A stretch of DNA of 64,000 nt from Rhodobacterales bacterium HKCCE3408 (GTDB taxonomy: Bacteria > Pseudomonadota > Alphaproteobacteria > Rhodobacterales > Rhodobacteraceae): assembly GCA_015689705.1 (NCBI GenBank), contig WVSN01000007.1:112001-176000 (forward strand). Direction: 5' to 3'. The position numbers were made by a program, and so were the translations under genes. Below are positions 34,763 through 44,241 of the stretch, piece by piece. Positions within the stretch are counted from its first letter, which is position 1, and every line of letters starts with the position of its first letter. The notes under the pieces are model-generated. The model made no database searches and was not told where the DNA came from. It worked only from the letters and a program-made list of their open reading frames with translations.

Positions 34763-35661
34763 CCCCGCCGGCCCGCATTGCCGCGCTCGTCATGGGCGAC
34801 CCGCAGGCCGACCGCGTCGTCCCGCCAACCGGATGGCCCGCGCGTCTGACCGTCTTTACCGCGGGCGCGATGGCCTTCCTCGCCGTGTTCGCGCTGGCCC
34901 TGTCGCTGGCGGCAGGCCGGGTCGCCGATATCTGGGCCGACGCCCTGGCGCGCACCGCGACCATCCGCGTCTCCGCGCCGACTGATGAACTGGCGCTGCA
35001 GACGCGGGCGGTGCTCGAGGTGCTCGGCCAGACACCGGGCGTCGCATCGGCGCGCGCGCTCACCGCGGAAGAACAGCGCGACCTGCTCGAACCATGGTTC
35101 GGAGATGGCCTGCCGCTTGATGACCTGCCCATCCCGCAGCTTGTCGAAGTGACGGCGACGGACGAAGGCTATGACGCAGAAGGCCTGCGCCAGAGGCTGA
35201 CCGCCGAGGCGCCGGGCGCGGTTCTGGATGATCATGGCCGCTGGCGGCGTCCGCTCGTCGCCGCCGCAAGCCGGCTCAGGCTGATGGGCTGGGCCGCGCT
35301 ACTCCTCATCCTCGGCGCGACAGCGGCCATGATCGCGCTGGCCGCAGGCTCGGCTCTGGCCGCGAACGAGCAGGTGATCCGCACGCTGCGCCTGGTCGGC
35401 GCGAAGGACGGCTACATCGCGCAGGCCTTCATCCGGCGCTTCACCCTGCGCGCGCTTGGTGGCGCCGTGATAGGGATGGCATTGGGGATGGCCGCCGTGG
35501 CGCTGATGCCCGGCGCCGGCGCGGGCGAAGGGTTCCTGACCGGCATCCGCTTCCGCGGCTTCGAGTGGTTCCTGCCGCTGGCCATCCCCGCGCTCGCCGC
35601 GCTGGTCGGCTATCTCGCAACCCGCGCCGCGGCGCGCGACACGCTTCGGGGGATGCGCTGA
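34759..35661 (+). CDS. ftsX: Cell-division membrane protein FtsX
   Basis: 300 residues, four membrane segments: one near residues 33-55 and three in the C-terminal half (about 180-205, 230-255, 270-290). The extracytoplasmic domain between TM1 and TM2 has LEVLGQTPGVASARALTAEEQ, typical for FtsX. GTG start overlaps the ftsE stop. The stop shares TGATG with the acyltransferase. Confidence 0.9.
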   Translation: MTPPARIAALVMGDPQADRVVPPTGWPARLTVFTAGAMAFLAVFALALSLAAGRVADIWADALARTATIRVSAPTDELALQTRAVLEVLGQTPGVASARALTAEEQRDLLEPWFGDGLPLDDLPIPQLVEVTATDEGYDAEGLRQRLTAEAPGAVLDDHGRWRRPLVAAASRLRLMGWAALLLILGATAAMIALAAGSALAANEQVIRTLRLVGAKDGYIAQAFIRRFTLRALGGAVIGMALGMAAVALMPGAGAGEGFLTGIRFRGFEWFLPLAIPALAALVGYLATRAAARDTLRGMR

Positions 35662-36383
35662 TGCAATGGCTCCGCTCGCTTTTTTTCGTCGGGCAGATGT
35701 ACCTGATGATGGCCGTCTTGGCGGTGTTCTTCACCCCTTGGGCGCTGGTCGACCGCCGCGGCGCCTTCGCTGGCGTCCACACCTACACCCGATGGGTGCG
35801 CTGGACGGCGAGCTGGATGATCGGGCTGCGATCCGAGGTCCGCGGCACGGTTCCGCAGGGCGAAGTCCTCGTCGCCTCCAAGCACCAGTCCTTCTTCGAC
35901 ATCATCATGCTCGTCTCGGTCCTGCCGCGGCCGAAGTTCATCATGAAGGCCTCGCTCAAATGGGCGCCGATCCTTGGCTGGTACGCGCTTCGGATCGGTT
36001 GCGTCCCGGTCGACCGGGGCCGCCGGGCCCAGGCCATCGAGCAGATGATGAAGGGCGTGGCCGAGGGCCGGCAGGAGCCGGGACAGCTGATCATCTATCC
36101 GCAGGGCACGCGTGTCGCGCCGGGGGTCGTGCGGCCCTACAAGATCGGCACTGGTGTGCTCTATGCGCAGACCGGACAGACCTGCGTGCCGGCGGCGACG
36201 AATGTCGGCGTCTTCTGGCCGCGAACGGGGATCGCGCGGAAGCCCGGCCTTGCCGTCGTCGAGTTCCTCGACCCGATCGAGCCGGGCATGGAGATCGCGG
36301 ATTTCATGGTCGAGCTCGAGACGCGGATCGAGACGGTGTCCGACGCGCTGCTGGACGAGGCCGGCTTCCGGAAAGGGACCTGA
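35661..36383 (+). CDS. 1-acyl-glycerol-3-phosphate acyltransferase (PlsC-like)
   Basis: 240 residues. N-terminal membrane segment (LFFVGQMYLMMAVLAVFFTPW), then acyltransferase motifs: I as KHQSFFD (H-X4-D), III as YPQGTR in place of the common 'PEGTR', and IV as VPAATNVG. Adds an acyl chain to lysophosphatidate. Third gene of the ftsE-ftsX-plsC unit by TGATG overlap. Confidence 0.9.
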   Translation: MQWLRSLFFVGQMYLMMAVLAVFFTPWALVDRRGAFAGVHTYTRWVRWTASWMIGLRSEVRGTVPQGEVLVASKHQSFFDIIMLVSVLPRPKFIMKASLKWAPILGWYALRIGCVPVDRGRRAQAIEQMMKGVAEGRQEPGQLIIYPQGTRVAPGVVRPYKIGTGVLYAQTGQTCVPAATNVGVFWPRTGIARKPGLAVVEFLDPIEPGMEIADFMVELETRIETVSDALLDEAGFRKGT

Positions 36384-36386
36384 GTG

Positions 36387-36983
36387 ATGGATTACATCGA
36401 GGATATCGCCGCGCTCCGGGCGCTCTATGACGCGCCCCACGACCTGGCGCTCGACAAGGTCATGACCCGGATCACGCCAACCTATGCGCGGTTCATCGAG
36501 GCGAGCCGGTTCTGCATCCTGTCCACGACTGGACCCTCCGGCACCGATGCGAGCCCGCGCGGCAATGCCGGGCCGGTGGTCGCCCTGCTGGACGACGCGA
36601 CGCTGGCGATGCCCGACTGGCGTGGGAACAACCGTCTGGATTCGCTGGCCAACATTGTCGAGGACGGGCGCGTGTCGCTGATGTTCCTCGTGCCCGGATC
36701 AGACAACGTGGTGCGGGTGAACGGCCGGGCGAAGCTGACGGCGGATCCGGACATGACGGGCCGCTTCGCGCGCGGTGACAAGCACCCGCGCTCGGTCATC
36801 GTGATCTCGGTCGGCGAGGTCTACTTCCAGTGCGCCAAGGCGATCATGCGCTCGGGCCTGTGGTCCGGCGAAAGGCCGTCAGCCCCGCGCGCCGGCGATT
36901 TCATCAAGGAATTCAAGGCGGGGTTCGACGCCGAAAGCTACGATGCCGGCTATGCCGCCGATGCCGAACCCCGCATGTGGTGA
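36387..36983 (+). CDS. PPOX-type FMN-dependent flavoprotein (MSMEG_1061-like)
   Basis: 198 residues, pyridoxamine-phosphate-oxidase-like split barrel. Blocks: RFIEASRFCILSTTGPSGTDASPRG is split over residues 36-60; PDWRGNNRLDSLANI and VYFQCAKAIMRSGLW near the C-terminus fit the MSMEG_1061 type. It probably binds FMN or F420; substrate unknown. GTG 36384 or ATG 36387 may start it; ATG chosen for Shine-Dalgarno spacing from GAAAGGG. Confidence 0.85.
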   Translation: MDYIEDIAALRALYDAPHDLALDKVMTRITPTYARFIEASRFCILSTTGPSGTDASPRGNAGPVVALLDDATLAMPDWRGNNRLDSLANIVEDGRVSLMFLVPGSDNVVRVNGRAKLTADPDMTGRFARGDKHPRSVIVISVGEVYFQCAKAIMRSGLWSGERPSAPRAGDFIKEFKAGFDAESYDAGYAADAEPRMW

Positions 36984-37056
36984 GCAGACCCCCAGATCGC
37001 GCTTGCCGCCCCCACGGGGCCGCGCGTCTCCTCCTCACCATGCTGCATTCAGATTG

Positions 37057-37434
37057 TCAGGATGCGCCGGGCAGGGCGTAGACCTTGTTTTCGGCCGGAT
37101 CCGAAAGGGTGATCCGGCGTGCGCCGCCATTCACCCGCGAGACGACATGCGCCCGGGCGATCCGCTTGGGCGCCACCTTCTGCTCGGCCTGGTCGAGCCG
37201 TTCGATCTCGCGCCGGAACACGAGGCAGGGCTTCGAGCCGACGCGGCGGAAGAGACCGAAGCGGCGCTCCTCGTAGGGAAGCGTCTGCGCGCTGACGAAC
37301 TCCCATCCGTCCAGACCCATATCGGTCATGACGTCCGTGAGCGTTGCGCAGAACTTGTCCTGATCCTTTTCGAGGCCCGTCAGCTTGCGCGGGCGCTTCG
37401 GTGCGGGAAGCACCTTGAATTCGTAACGCGACAT
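37057..37434 (-). CDS. DUF4177-like small protein
   Basis: 125 residues: MSRYEFKVLPAPKRPRKLTG, then LTDVMTDMGLDGWEFVSAQTLPY and FLVFRRE-like text (KPCLVFRREIE). The 'YEFKVLPAP' and 'GLDGWEFV' blocks match the DUF4177 pattern seen in many Rhodobacterales. C-terminal 40 residues are basic and unconserved. Function unknown. Confidence 0.75.
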   Translation of the reverse strand: MSRYEFKVLPAPKRPRKLTGLEKDQDKFCATLTDVMTDMGLDGWEFVSAQTLPYEERRFGLFRRVGSKPCLVFRREIERLDQAEQKVAPKRIARAHVVSRVNGGARRITLSDPAENKVYALPGAS

Positions 37435-37481
37435 TTTACTCGTAACTCCGTCCCAGGCACACGTGCCCCAACCCGGACTGG

Positions 37482-37496
37482 TTTATGCCTTGTTAA
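37482..37496. promoter_or_regulatory. CtrA-box-like sequence
   Basis: TTTA-N7-TTAA at 37482-37496 matches the alphaproteobacterial CtrA consensus TTAA-N7-TTAA at 7 of 8 positions, 48 bases upstream of the DUF4177-like gene. One such match in GC-rich DNA is suggestive only. Confidence 0.3.
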
Positions 37497-37566
37497 TGAC
37501 AAAATGTGCAACGGCAGCCGGGCGAACAGATCGTTTCCAGACGGCCGTTGATTGCCATGCGGGCCT

Positions 37567-37595
37567 GAGAAATAAGGACCGTCGCGCGCAGACGG
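37567..37595 (-). terminator. Possible terminator downstream of accA
   Basis: On the minus strand CCGTC pairs with GACGG around a seven-base loop (37579-37583 and 37591-37595), followed by TCCTTATTTCTC. It lies about 40 bases past the accA stop. Confidence 0.4.
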
Positions 37596-37632
37596 CGTGA
37601 TCTGAATTGTGGCGGAATGAGGGCGGACGCGT

Positions 37633-38592
37633 TCAGGCGGCCAGACCGCGCGCGCCCATGTCGAGGAATTTCTTTCGGCGTCCGGCCACAAGCTCGGCCG
37701 GGCTCTTGCCCTCAAGCTCTTTCAGGAGCGAGACGATGGCGGCGCCGACGGCCTTGATCGTCCCGGCCGCGTCACGTTGCGCGCCGCCGAGCGGTTCCTT
37801 CACGATGTGATCCGCAACGCCGAGCTTGTAGAGATCCTGCGCGGTCAGGCGCAGCGCCTCGGCGGCCTCGCGCATCTTCTCCGCGTCCTTCCAGAGGATG
37901 GAGGCGCAGCCCTCGGGCGAGATCACCGAGTAGATCGAGTGCTCCAGCATCGCCAGCCTGTCGGCCGTAGCAAAGGCGACGGCGCCGCCCGATCCGCCCT
38001 CTCCGATGATGACGGAGACGAGCGGGACACCGATCTGAAGGCATTTCTCGGTCGAGCGCGCGATGGCTTCGGACTGGCCGCGTTCCTCGGCGCCCTTCCC
38101 GGGATACGCGCCCGGCGTGTCGACAAGCGTCACAACCGGCAGGCGGAAGCGGTCGGCGAGATCCATCAGGCGCACCGCCTTGCGGTAGCCCTCGGGCCGG
38201 GCCATGCCGAAATTGCGTTCGATCCGGGTCTTGGTGTCGTGGCCCTTCTCGTGCCCGATCACCACCACCGGCTTGTCCTCGAGCCGCGCGAGTCCGCCCA
38301 TCACGGCCTGGTCGTCGGCGAAATTGCGGTCGCCGGCCAGCGGCGTGAACTCGGTGAACAGCGCCTCGATATAGTCGCGGCAATGCGGCCGGTCGGGATG
38401 CCGCGCGACCTGGCATTTCCGCCAAGGGCTGAGGTTCTTGTAGAGATCGCGCAGCATGTCCTGCGCCTTGCGGTCGAGCGCCCGCGCCTCGTCCTCGACA
38501 TTCATTTCCGCGTTGCCGCGCGCCATGGCGCGCAGCTCTTCCGCCTTGCCTTCGATCTCGGCCAGCGGTTTCTCGAAGTCGAGGTAGTTCAT
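37633..38592 (-). CDS. accA: Acetyl-CoA carboxylase carboxyltransferase subunit alpha
   Basis: 319 residues. With AccD transfers the carboxyl group to acetyl-CoA, first step of fatty-acid synthesis. Start [16 protein letters not shown], then [51 protein letters not shown] and [10 protein letters not shown]. Length and blocks are canonical. ATG at 38592. Confidence 0.97.
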   Translation of the reverse strand: MNYLDFEKPLAEIEGKAEELRAMARGNAEMNVEDEARALDRKAQDMLRDLYKNLSPWRKCQVARHPDRPHCRDYIEALFTEFTPLAGDRNFADDQAVMGGLARLEDKPVVVIGHEKGHDTKTRIERNFGMARPEGYRKAVRLMDLADRFRLPVVTLVDTPGAYPGKGAEERGQSEAIARSTEKCLQIGVPLVSVIIGEGGSGGAVAFATADRLAMLEHSIYSVISPEGCASILWKDAEKMREAAEALRLTAQDLYKLGVADHIVKEPLGGAQRDAAGTIKAVGAAIVSLLKELEGKSPAELVAGRRKKFLDMGARGLAA

Positions 38593-38711
38593 GCCACGCG
38601 CCCTGTGATGCTTCGGCCCGATATAGGACGGCGGGACGGGCGCTTGCAACTCGGCAAGATTTGCGAAGACCGGGTCTGGCATCCATGGGGCGACCGAAAC
38701 GGGAGGGCCGG

Positions 38712-39551
38712 ATGGCGGGCGACTACGAAAGACGGATGCTGCGGGTGGTGGAACATATCCACGCCCACCCGGCAGGCGATCTGTCGCTCGACGCGCTGGC
38801 CGAGGTCGCGGCGATGTCGCGCTTCCACTGGCACCGCGTCTTCACCGCGATGACGGGCGAGACCTGCGCGCAGGCCGTGCGCCGGGTGCGGCTCCACAAG
38901 GCCGCCGCGGCGCTGGTCCGGACCGACAGGCCCATCGCCGAGATCGCGGCCGAGGTGGGCTACCCCAACCTCGCCAGCTTCTCCCGGGCGTTCGAGCGGG
39001 CTTATGGCCTGCCGCCGGGCGCATTCCGGTCGCGCGGTGACTTTCCACCGCTCCTCAACCACGCCAGAACAGGAGACTACCCGATGTTCCCCATCGAGAT
39101 CGCAACCCAACCCGCGCGCCGGCTGGCCGCGATGCCCCATCGCGGCGCGTATATCGAGATCGGCAAGACCTTCGAGAGCGTCGGCGCCATCGCCGCGGCG
39201 CGCAATCTCTGGCCGCATGTGCGCGGCATGATCGGGGTCTACTACGACGACCCCGACGCGAAGCCGGAGGCCGAGCTGCGCAGTGCGGCCGGGCTCGCCG
39301 TGACCTACACCGCGCCCATCGCCGAGCCTTTACAAGAGATACGCCTGCCTGAGGGCCGCTATGCCGTGATGCACTACAAGGGCCCCTATCCGGGCCTCGC
39401 CGCGGCGTACAAGCACCTATACGGCGTCTGGCTGCCCGAGAGCGGCGAGGAGGCCGGAGACCATCCGCCCATCGAGGTCTACCTCAACGCGCCGCAGGAC
39501 ACGGCCCCCGAGGACCTGCTGACGGATGTCTGCGTGCCGCTGAAGGACTAG
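38712..39551 (+). CDS. AraC family regulator with GyrI-like effector domain
   Basis: 279 residues. N-terminal AraC helix-turn-helix (about 1-105): [20 protein letters not shown] and [21 protein letters not shown]-terminal GyrI-like/effector-binding domain (about 120-279) with [17 protein letters not shown] and [12 protein letters not shown], of the SbmC/GyrI small-molecule binding class. No clear target gene. The stop shares CTAG with the convergent malyl-CoA lyase. ATG 38712; an in-frame ATG at 38682 is possible. Confidence 0.9.
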   Translation: MAGDYERRMLRVVEHIHAHPAGDLSLDALAEVAAMSRFHWHRVFTAMTGETCAQAVRRVRLHKAAAALVRTDRPIAEIAAEVGYPNLASFSRAFERAYGLPPGAFRSRGDFPPLLNHARTGDYPMFPIEIATQPARRLAAMPHRGAYIEIGKTFESVGAIAAARNLWPHVRGMIGVYYDDPDAKPEAELRSAAGLAVTYTAPIAEPLQEIRLPEGRYAVMHYKGPYPGLAAAYKHLYGVWLPESGEEAGDHPPIEVYLNAPQDTAPEDLLTDVCVPLKD

Positions 39552-40504
39552 CCCGCGATAAGTTCGGCCTGCTTCACGATCACCTCGGCCTGCTTGATCG
39601 ACGCGATATCCACCAGCCGGCCCTTGTAGGTCGTCGCCCCGGCGCCCGCCTTCTTCGCCGCCTCCATGGCGGCGAGGATTTCGCGCGCCTCGGCGACGGC
39701 TTCTTCTGACGGCGTGAAGACCTCGTTCGCCAGCGCCACCTGCTTGGGGTGGATCGCCCACTTGCCCACCATGCCGAGCGTCGCCGACCGGCGCGCCTGC
39801 GCGCGGAAGCCTTCGTCGTCGGAGAAGTCGCCGAACGGACCGTCGACCGGCAGGACGCCGTGGGTGCGGCAGGCCGCGACAATGGCGGCCTGCGCCCAGT
39901 GCCACGGATCGGAATAGTGCCGGGCGCCGTCATGCAGCATGTAGTATTGCTCCTGCGTGCCGCCGATGCCCGTCGTCTGCATGCCCATGGAGGCCGCGAA
40001 ATCGGCCGCGCCGAGCGACATCGCCTGGAGCCGTGGCGAGGCGGCCGCGATCTCCTCGACATGGCTGATGCCGGCCGCGCTTTCGATGATGACCTCGAAG
40101 CCGATCTTCTTGGTGCGCCCCATCGCCGCCTCGACCGAGGTCACGAGCGCGTCCACCGCGTAGATGTCGCTCGCGGTCCCCACTTTCGGGATCATGATGA
40201 GATCGAGCCGCTCGGACGCCTGTTCCAGCAGGTCGACCACGTCGCGATACCAGTACGGGCTGTCGAGCGAGTTGATCCGGACGCTCAGCGTCTTGCGGCC
40301 CCAGTCGACCGCGCCGATCGCCTCGATCGTATTCGCCCGGGCCTGCGCCTTGTCGTCGGGCGCGACGCTGTCCTCGAGGTCGATGTTGATCACGTCCGCC
40401 GCCGAAGCCGCCATCTTCTCGAACAGCTTCGGGTTCGAACCCGGCCCGAAGAGCTGGCACCGGTTCGGGCGGGCGGGTGGAGCGGGCTGAAGGCGGAAGC
40501 TCAT
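39548..40504 (-). CDS. mcl1: L-malyl-CoA/beta-methylmalyl-CoA lyase
   Basis: 318 residues, CitE/Mcl family. In Rhodobacter it cleaves beta-methylmalyl-CoA to glyoxylate and propionyl-CoA and condenses acetyl-CoA with glyoxylate, in the ethylmalonyl-CoA pathway for acetate growth. Blocks: NRCQLFGPGSNPKLFEKMA, INIDLEDSV, SVRINSLDSPYWYRD, GKWAIHPKQVALANEVF. Start ATG 40504 and length agree with the Rhodobacter enzyme. Confidence 0.93.
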   Translation of the reverse strand: MSFRLQPAPPARPNRCQLFGPGSNPKLFEKMAASAADVINIDLEDSVAPDDKAQARANTIEAIGAVDWGRKTLSVRINSLDSPYWYRDVVDLLEQASERLDLIMIPKVGTASDIYAVDALVTSVEAAMGRTKKIGFEVIIESAAGISHVEEIAAASPRLQAMSLGAADFAASMGMQTTGIGGTQEQYYMLHDGARHYSDPWHWAQAAIVAACRTHGVLPVDGPFGDFSDDEGFRAQARRSATLGMVGKWAIHPKQVALANEVFTPSEEAVAEAREILAAMEAAKKAGAGATTYKGRLVDIASIKQAEVIVKQAELIAG

Positions 40505-40566
40505 GGGCGAATTCTCGTGAAAGGATATTTCGTCAGGGTTCGGCCGAGGGATAGAATGATGCGTGG

Positions 40567-40589
40567 CGCGGCGCAAGTGCTGCGCCGCG
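40567..40589 (-). repeat. Perfect nine-base hairpin between mcl1 and the aminotransferase
   Basis: CGCGGCGCA at 40567-40575 and TGCGCCGCG at 40581-40589 flank AGTGC. It lies 49 bases downstream of the aminotransferase on the minus strand. Without a T run its role as terminator is uncertain. Confidence 0.4.
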
Positions 40590-40637
40590 GCATTGGCCGG
40601 CGAGCCCGGATATCAGGACTGTAGACCCGGCGCGGCC

Positions 40638-41813
40638 TTATTGCAGGTCGGCGAAGGCCCGTTGCATCCGCGCCACCGCATCCTCAACGAGGTGCCGGGG
40701 CATGGCGAGGTTGAAGCGCGCGAAGGTTTCCCCGCCCGTGCCGAACCCGGGACCGGGGCTGGCCGCGATCTTTGCATCGTCGCGGAGCCGGGCGGTGAAT
40801 TCCTCGTGGTCCATGCCGGTGCCGGAGAAGTCCACCCAGGCGAGGAACGTCGACTCGAGCGGCATCGACCAGAGACCTGGGATGGCGTCGATGGCGGCGT
40901 CGAAGATGCGGCGGTTCTCGGTCAGGTAGGCGATCTGATCCTTGAGCCAGGCCTCGCCCTCGGGCGAGAAGGCGGCCTTCGTCGCGACGATGCCGGGAGC
41001 GGCCTGCTTGTATTCCGTCATGGCCAGCCGCCGTTGCAGCGCGGCGCGGAGCTTGTCGTCGGGCACGATCGCCTGACCGCAACGGAGTGCGGGCAGGTTG
41101 AAGGCCTTGGACGCGGCGCTCAGCGTGATCGTCCGGTTGCGGTGTTCCGGTGCGGCGACGTCCATCGGGACGTGCGTCGGCCCGCCGGGATAAACGATGT
41201 CGGCATGGACCTCGTCCGAGATCAGGATCAGGTCGTGGCGTGCGGCGAACTCTGCGATCTGCCGGCTTTCCTCGACGCTCCAGACCCGGCCAGACGGGTT
41301 CTGCGGTGCGCAATGGATCAGGACCTTCACGCCCGGGTCGATTGCCGCTTCGGCGCGGTCCCAGTCGAGCTGGTAGCGGCCATCGATAAGGGCCAGCGGC
41401 AGCTCGACCGGCCGGCGCTCGCAGCGCAGGGTCTTGTTGCGAAACTCGTGGTAGACCGGGGTGAAATAGGCGACGCCCGCACCGATCTCGGTGAAGGTAT
41501 CGAACACCATCGCGATGGCGTGGCCGAGACCCTGGGTGGTCACGATCCAGTCTGGTTGGATGGTCCAGCCGTGACGGTGGCCCTGCCACCAGGTGATGGC
41601 GGCGTGATACCCGGCCTCGTCGGCCCCGTACCGGTAGCCACCCAGATCGACATAGGCATGGAGCGCCTCCTGCACGGCGGGTGCGGAGGGGTAGTCGCTG
41701 TCGGCGACCCACATGCCAAGTCCCTCGTTCGGATCGATGCCGAACATCGCCTCCATCGCCGAATACTTTGAGCAATGGGTTTCAAGCCTGCCGATGTCGC
41801 GATCGAAGCTCAT
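40638..41813 (-). CDS. MalY/PatB family aminotransferase or C-S lyase
   Basis: 391 residues, fold-type I PLP enzyme. GMWVADSDYPSAPAVQEAL, HCAPQNPSGRVWS, ISDEVHADIVYPG and SAASKAFNLPALR (PLP lysine in SKAF) match the MalY/PatB group, often cystathionine beta-lyases. The exact substrate is uncertain. ATG 41813 follows GGAAAGGA. Confidence 0.9.
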   Translation of the reverse strand: MSFDRDIGRLETHCSKYSAMEAMFGIDPNEGLGMWVADSDYPSAPAVQEALHAYVDLGGYRYGADEAGYHAAITWWQGHRHGWTIQPDWIVTTQGLGHAIAMVFDTFTEIGAGVAYFTPVYHEFRNKTLRCERRPVELPLALIDGRYQLDWDRAEAAIDPGVKVLIHCAPQNPSGRVWSVEESRQIAEFAARHDLILISDEVHADIVYPGGPTHVPMDVAAPEHRNRTITLSAASKAFNLPALRCGQAIVPDDKLRAALQRRLAMTEYKQAAPGIVATKAAFSPEGEAWLKDQIAYLTENRRIFDAAIDAIPGLWSMPLESTFLAWVDFSGTGMDHEEFTARLRDDAKIAASPGPGFGTGGETFARFNLAMPRHLVEDAVARMQRAFADLQ

Positions 41814-41908
41814 GGTCGTCCTTTCCGGGATTGCGGCGCAACCTAGCGGTCGGCGCGGCGGGCGCAAGTGGCTGTCGGCATCCGTTGCGCGGAGGCATGT
41901 GATCGCCT

Positions 41909-42445
41909 ATGTCACCGGCCATGAAATTGCCCATCCTCATCCATCCCGATCCGCGGTTGAAGGCCGTGGCGTCGCCTGTCGCCGATATCGACGACGGGTT
42001 GCGCCGGCTGGCCGACGACATGCTGGAGACGATGTATGCCGCGCCGGGTATCGGTCTGGCCGCGCCACAGATCGGCATCGGTCAACGGCTGATCGTGCTC
42101 GACTGCGTGAAGGAGGAGGGTGCCGCGCCGCGTCCGATCGCGATGTTCAACCCGGAGGTCGTGGCGACGTCCGACGAGCGGTCGGTCTACGAGGAAGGCT
42201 GCCTGTCGATCCCCGACATCTACGCCGAGGTGGAACGTCCGGCCGAGGCGACGGTCCGCTGGATCGACCGGGACGGTAATGCTCGCGAGGAGACCTTCGA
42301 CGGCATCTGGGCGACCTGCGTGCAGCACGAGATCGACCATCTCGATGGCAAGCTCTTCATCGACTATCTCGGGCCGATGAAGCGGCAGATGATCACCCGC
42401 AAGATGGTGAAGCTGAAGAAGGAACGGGCGCGCGAGGCCGGCTGA
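41909..42445 (+). CDS. def: Peptide deformylase
   Basis: 178 residues. Removes formyl from nascent N-terminal methionine. All three motifs are present: GIGLAAPQ (47-54), EEGCLSIP (95-102) and QHEIDHLDG (139-147), with C98, H140 and H144 as metal ligands. ATG 41909 has GGAGG 13 bases before it; ATG 41921 (MKLPIL) is an alternative. It precedes fmt as usual. Confidence 0.96.
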   Translation: MSPAMKLPILIHPDPRLKAVASPVADIDDGLRRLADDMLETMYAAPGIGLAAPQIGIGQRLIVLDCVKEEGAAPRPIAMFNPEVVATSDERSVYEEGCLSIPDIYAEVERPAEATVRWIDRDGNAREETFDGIWATCVQHEIDHLDGKLFIDYLGPMKRQMITRKMVKLKKERAREAG

Positions 42446-42493
42446 GGCCTGAACGGCGACCGGACGGCGCCCTCGGGCAGACAGGACAGGGCG

Positions 42494-43414
42494 ATGCGGC
42501 TCATCTTCATGGGAACTCCGGACTTTTCGGTGCCGGCGCTCGAGGCGCTGGTCGAGGCCGGCCACGAGATCGCGGCGGTCTACACGCAGCCCCCGCGCCC
42601 GGCCGGCCGGGGCAAGAAGGACCGCCCGTCGCCGGTACAGGAGCGGGCCGAGGCGCTGGGCCTCGAGGTGCGGAGCCCGGCATCGCTCAGGGGCGAAGAC
42701 GCTCAGGCGGCCTTCGCTGCGCTTGAAGCTGACGCGGCGGTCGTCGTGGCATATGGCCTGATCCTGCCGCGGGCCGTTCTGGATGCGCCTGCGCGGGGCT
42801 GCTTCAACATCCACGCCTCGCTTCTGCCGCGCTGGCGCGGGGCTGCGCCAATCCAGCGGGCGATCATGGCGGGCGACGCAGAGACAGGCGTCTGCATCAT
42901 GGGGATGGAGGCGGGGCTCGATACCGGGCCGGTCTTTCTGAAAAAGCGCCTCCCGATCGGCCCTGAGGAGACGGCGGGCGAACTGCACGACAGGCTGTCG
43001 GCGCTCGGGGCCGAGGCGATCGTCGAGGCGCTCGACACGCTCGACGATCTGAGACCGGTGCCGCAGCCCGAGGAGGGCGTGACCTACGCCGCGAAGATCG
43101 ACAAGGCCGAAGCGGCGGTCGACTGGTCGCGACCGTCCGACGAGATCGCGCGGCAGGTGAACGGGCTCTCTCCGTTTCCCGGGGCCTGGACAGTCCATGA
43201 CGGCAAGCGATTGAAACTGATGCGTGCGCGTTCGGCAAAGGGCGACGGATCGCCGGGCGAGGTCCTCTCGACCGGTTCGGCCTTGACGGTGGCCGCGGGG
43301 CAGGGTGCGGTGGACATCACCGAGGTGCAGGCCGAGGGGCGGGGGCGGCAGGACGCCGCCGCCTTCCTCAACGGGGCGCGGATCGCCCCCGGCACGATGC
43401 TGGGAGAGGGCTGA
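42494..43414 (+). CDS. fmt: Methionyl-tRNA formyltransferase
   Basis: 306 residues. Formylates initiator Met-t[22 protein letters not shown] start, [13 protein letters not shown] loop, [18 protein letters not shown] catalytic block, and C-terminal OB-like domain. Pairs with def just upstream. TGATG overlap with the next gene. Confidence 0.96.
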   Translation: MRLIFMGTPDFSVPALEALVEAGHEIAAVYTQPPRPAGRGKKDRPSPVQERAEALGLEVRSPASLRGEDAQAAFAALEADAAVVVAYGLILPRAVLDAPARGCFNIHASLLPRWRGAAPIQRAIMAGDAETGVCIMGMEAGLDTGPVFLKKRLPIGPEETAGELHDRLSALGAEAIVEALDTLDDLRPVPQPEEGVTYAAKIDKAEAAVDWSRPSDEIARQVNGLSPFPGAWTVHDGKRLKLMRARSAKGDGSPGEVLSTGSALTVAAGQGAVDITEVQAEGRGRQDAAAFLNGARIAPGTMLGEG

Positions 43415-43674
43415 TGGGGTTCTTCGCGTTTTTCGGCTCGCTGATGATCGGCGGCGTGGTCGGCTGGGCTTTCGAGCGTTGGGGGATCACGCATAACGGG
43501 GTGGTGCCATCGGTGCTCATCGCGCTTGGCGCCGTCATCGTGGTGTTCATGGCGCGCGTGATGTTCCACCTCAGCTTCGGATCGCCGGGGCTCGACGCGA
43601 TCATCGGCGCGGCGGCGGCCCTGGTGCTGATCCCGACCGAATGGGCGCAGCGGCGCCGGAACCGCCGGAGATGA
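43414..43674 (+). CDS. Small membrane protein downstream of fmt
   Basis: 86 residues, no recognised family. Three hydrophobic segments: FFAFFGSLMIGGVVGWAF, GVVPSVLIALGAVIVVFMAR and LDAIIGAAAALVLIPTEW, then a basic tail RRRNRRR. Coupled to fmt (TGATG) and to the next gene (ATGA). Confidence 0.7.
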   Translation: MGFFAFFGSLMIGGVVGWAFERWGITHNGVVPSVLIALGAVIVVFMARVMFHLSFGSPGLDAIIGAAAALVLIPTEWAQRRRNRRR

Positions 43675-44237
43675 GCGCCGCCGACTGGTCCTGCCGCTGT
43701 GGCAAGCTTCGCCTGCGGGTCGAGATCAAAGGTGGCAAGCGCGGGATCTGCTACTGTCGCGACTGCCAGGCGTTTGCGCGGCACGTCTCGGGCGGCGTGA
43801 CGCTGAATGCGGCGGGCGGAACGGACCTGTATCCGACCCTGCCGGAGCGCATCGAAATCGTTGCAGGCGCGGAACACCTCGCGCTCTTGCGGCTCAGTCC
43901 GAAGGGCATGTTCCGCTGGTATGCCGGCTGTTGCGGAACGCCGCTGGCCAACGGGCTTCCGGATGCCGGGTTCCCGTTCGCCAGCCTCCACGTCGCGGGG
44001 TTCGCCGATACGTCCCGGCTGCCTCCGGTGACGGCGCATCTGAATGTCGGTGGCGCGACGGGTCCGGTCGCGGAGAAGCCGAGCGCGGCCTATGTCTGGG
44101 CCTTCCCGATCCTGACGAACGCGATCTGGGCCCGACTGCGTGGCCGGCATCGCCGGACGCCATTCTTCCGCAACGGCCAGCCGGTCGCGGAGCCCTATGT
44201 CCTGACGCTCGAGGAGCGCCGCGCCGCGACACCGTGA
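43671..44237 (+). CDS. DUF6151-like cysteine-rich protein
   Basis: 188 residues. Cysteine pattern SCRCGKL, ICYCRDCQAFARH and GCCGTPL resembles the GFA/CENP-V-like zinc fold; overall layout with 'YAGCCGTPLANG' fits DUF6151. Probably metal-binding; substrate unknown. ATG 43671 overlaps the preceding stop as ATGA. Four bases separate it from the convergent TRIC gene. Confidence 0.75.
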   Translation: MSAADWSCRCGKLRLRVEIKGGKRGICYCRDCQAFARHVSGGVTLNAAGGTDLYPTLPERIEIVAGAEHLALLRLSPKGMFRWYAGCCGTPLANGLPDAGFPFASLHVAGFADTSRLPPVTAHLNVGGATGPVAEKPSAAYVWAFPILTNAIWARLRGRHRRTPFFRNGQPVAEPYVLTLEERRAATP

Positions 44238-44241
44238 CCGA

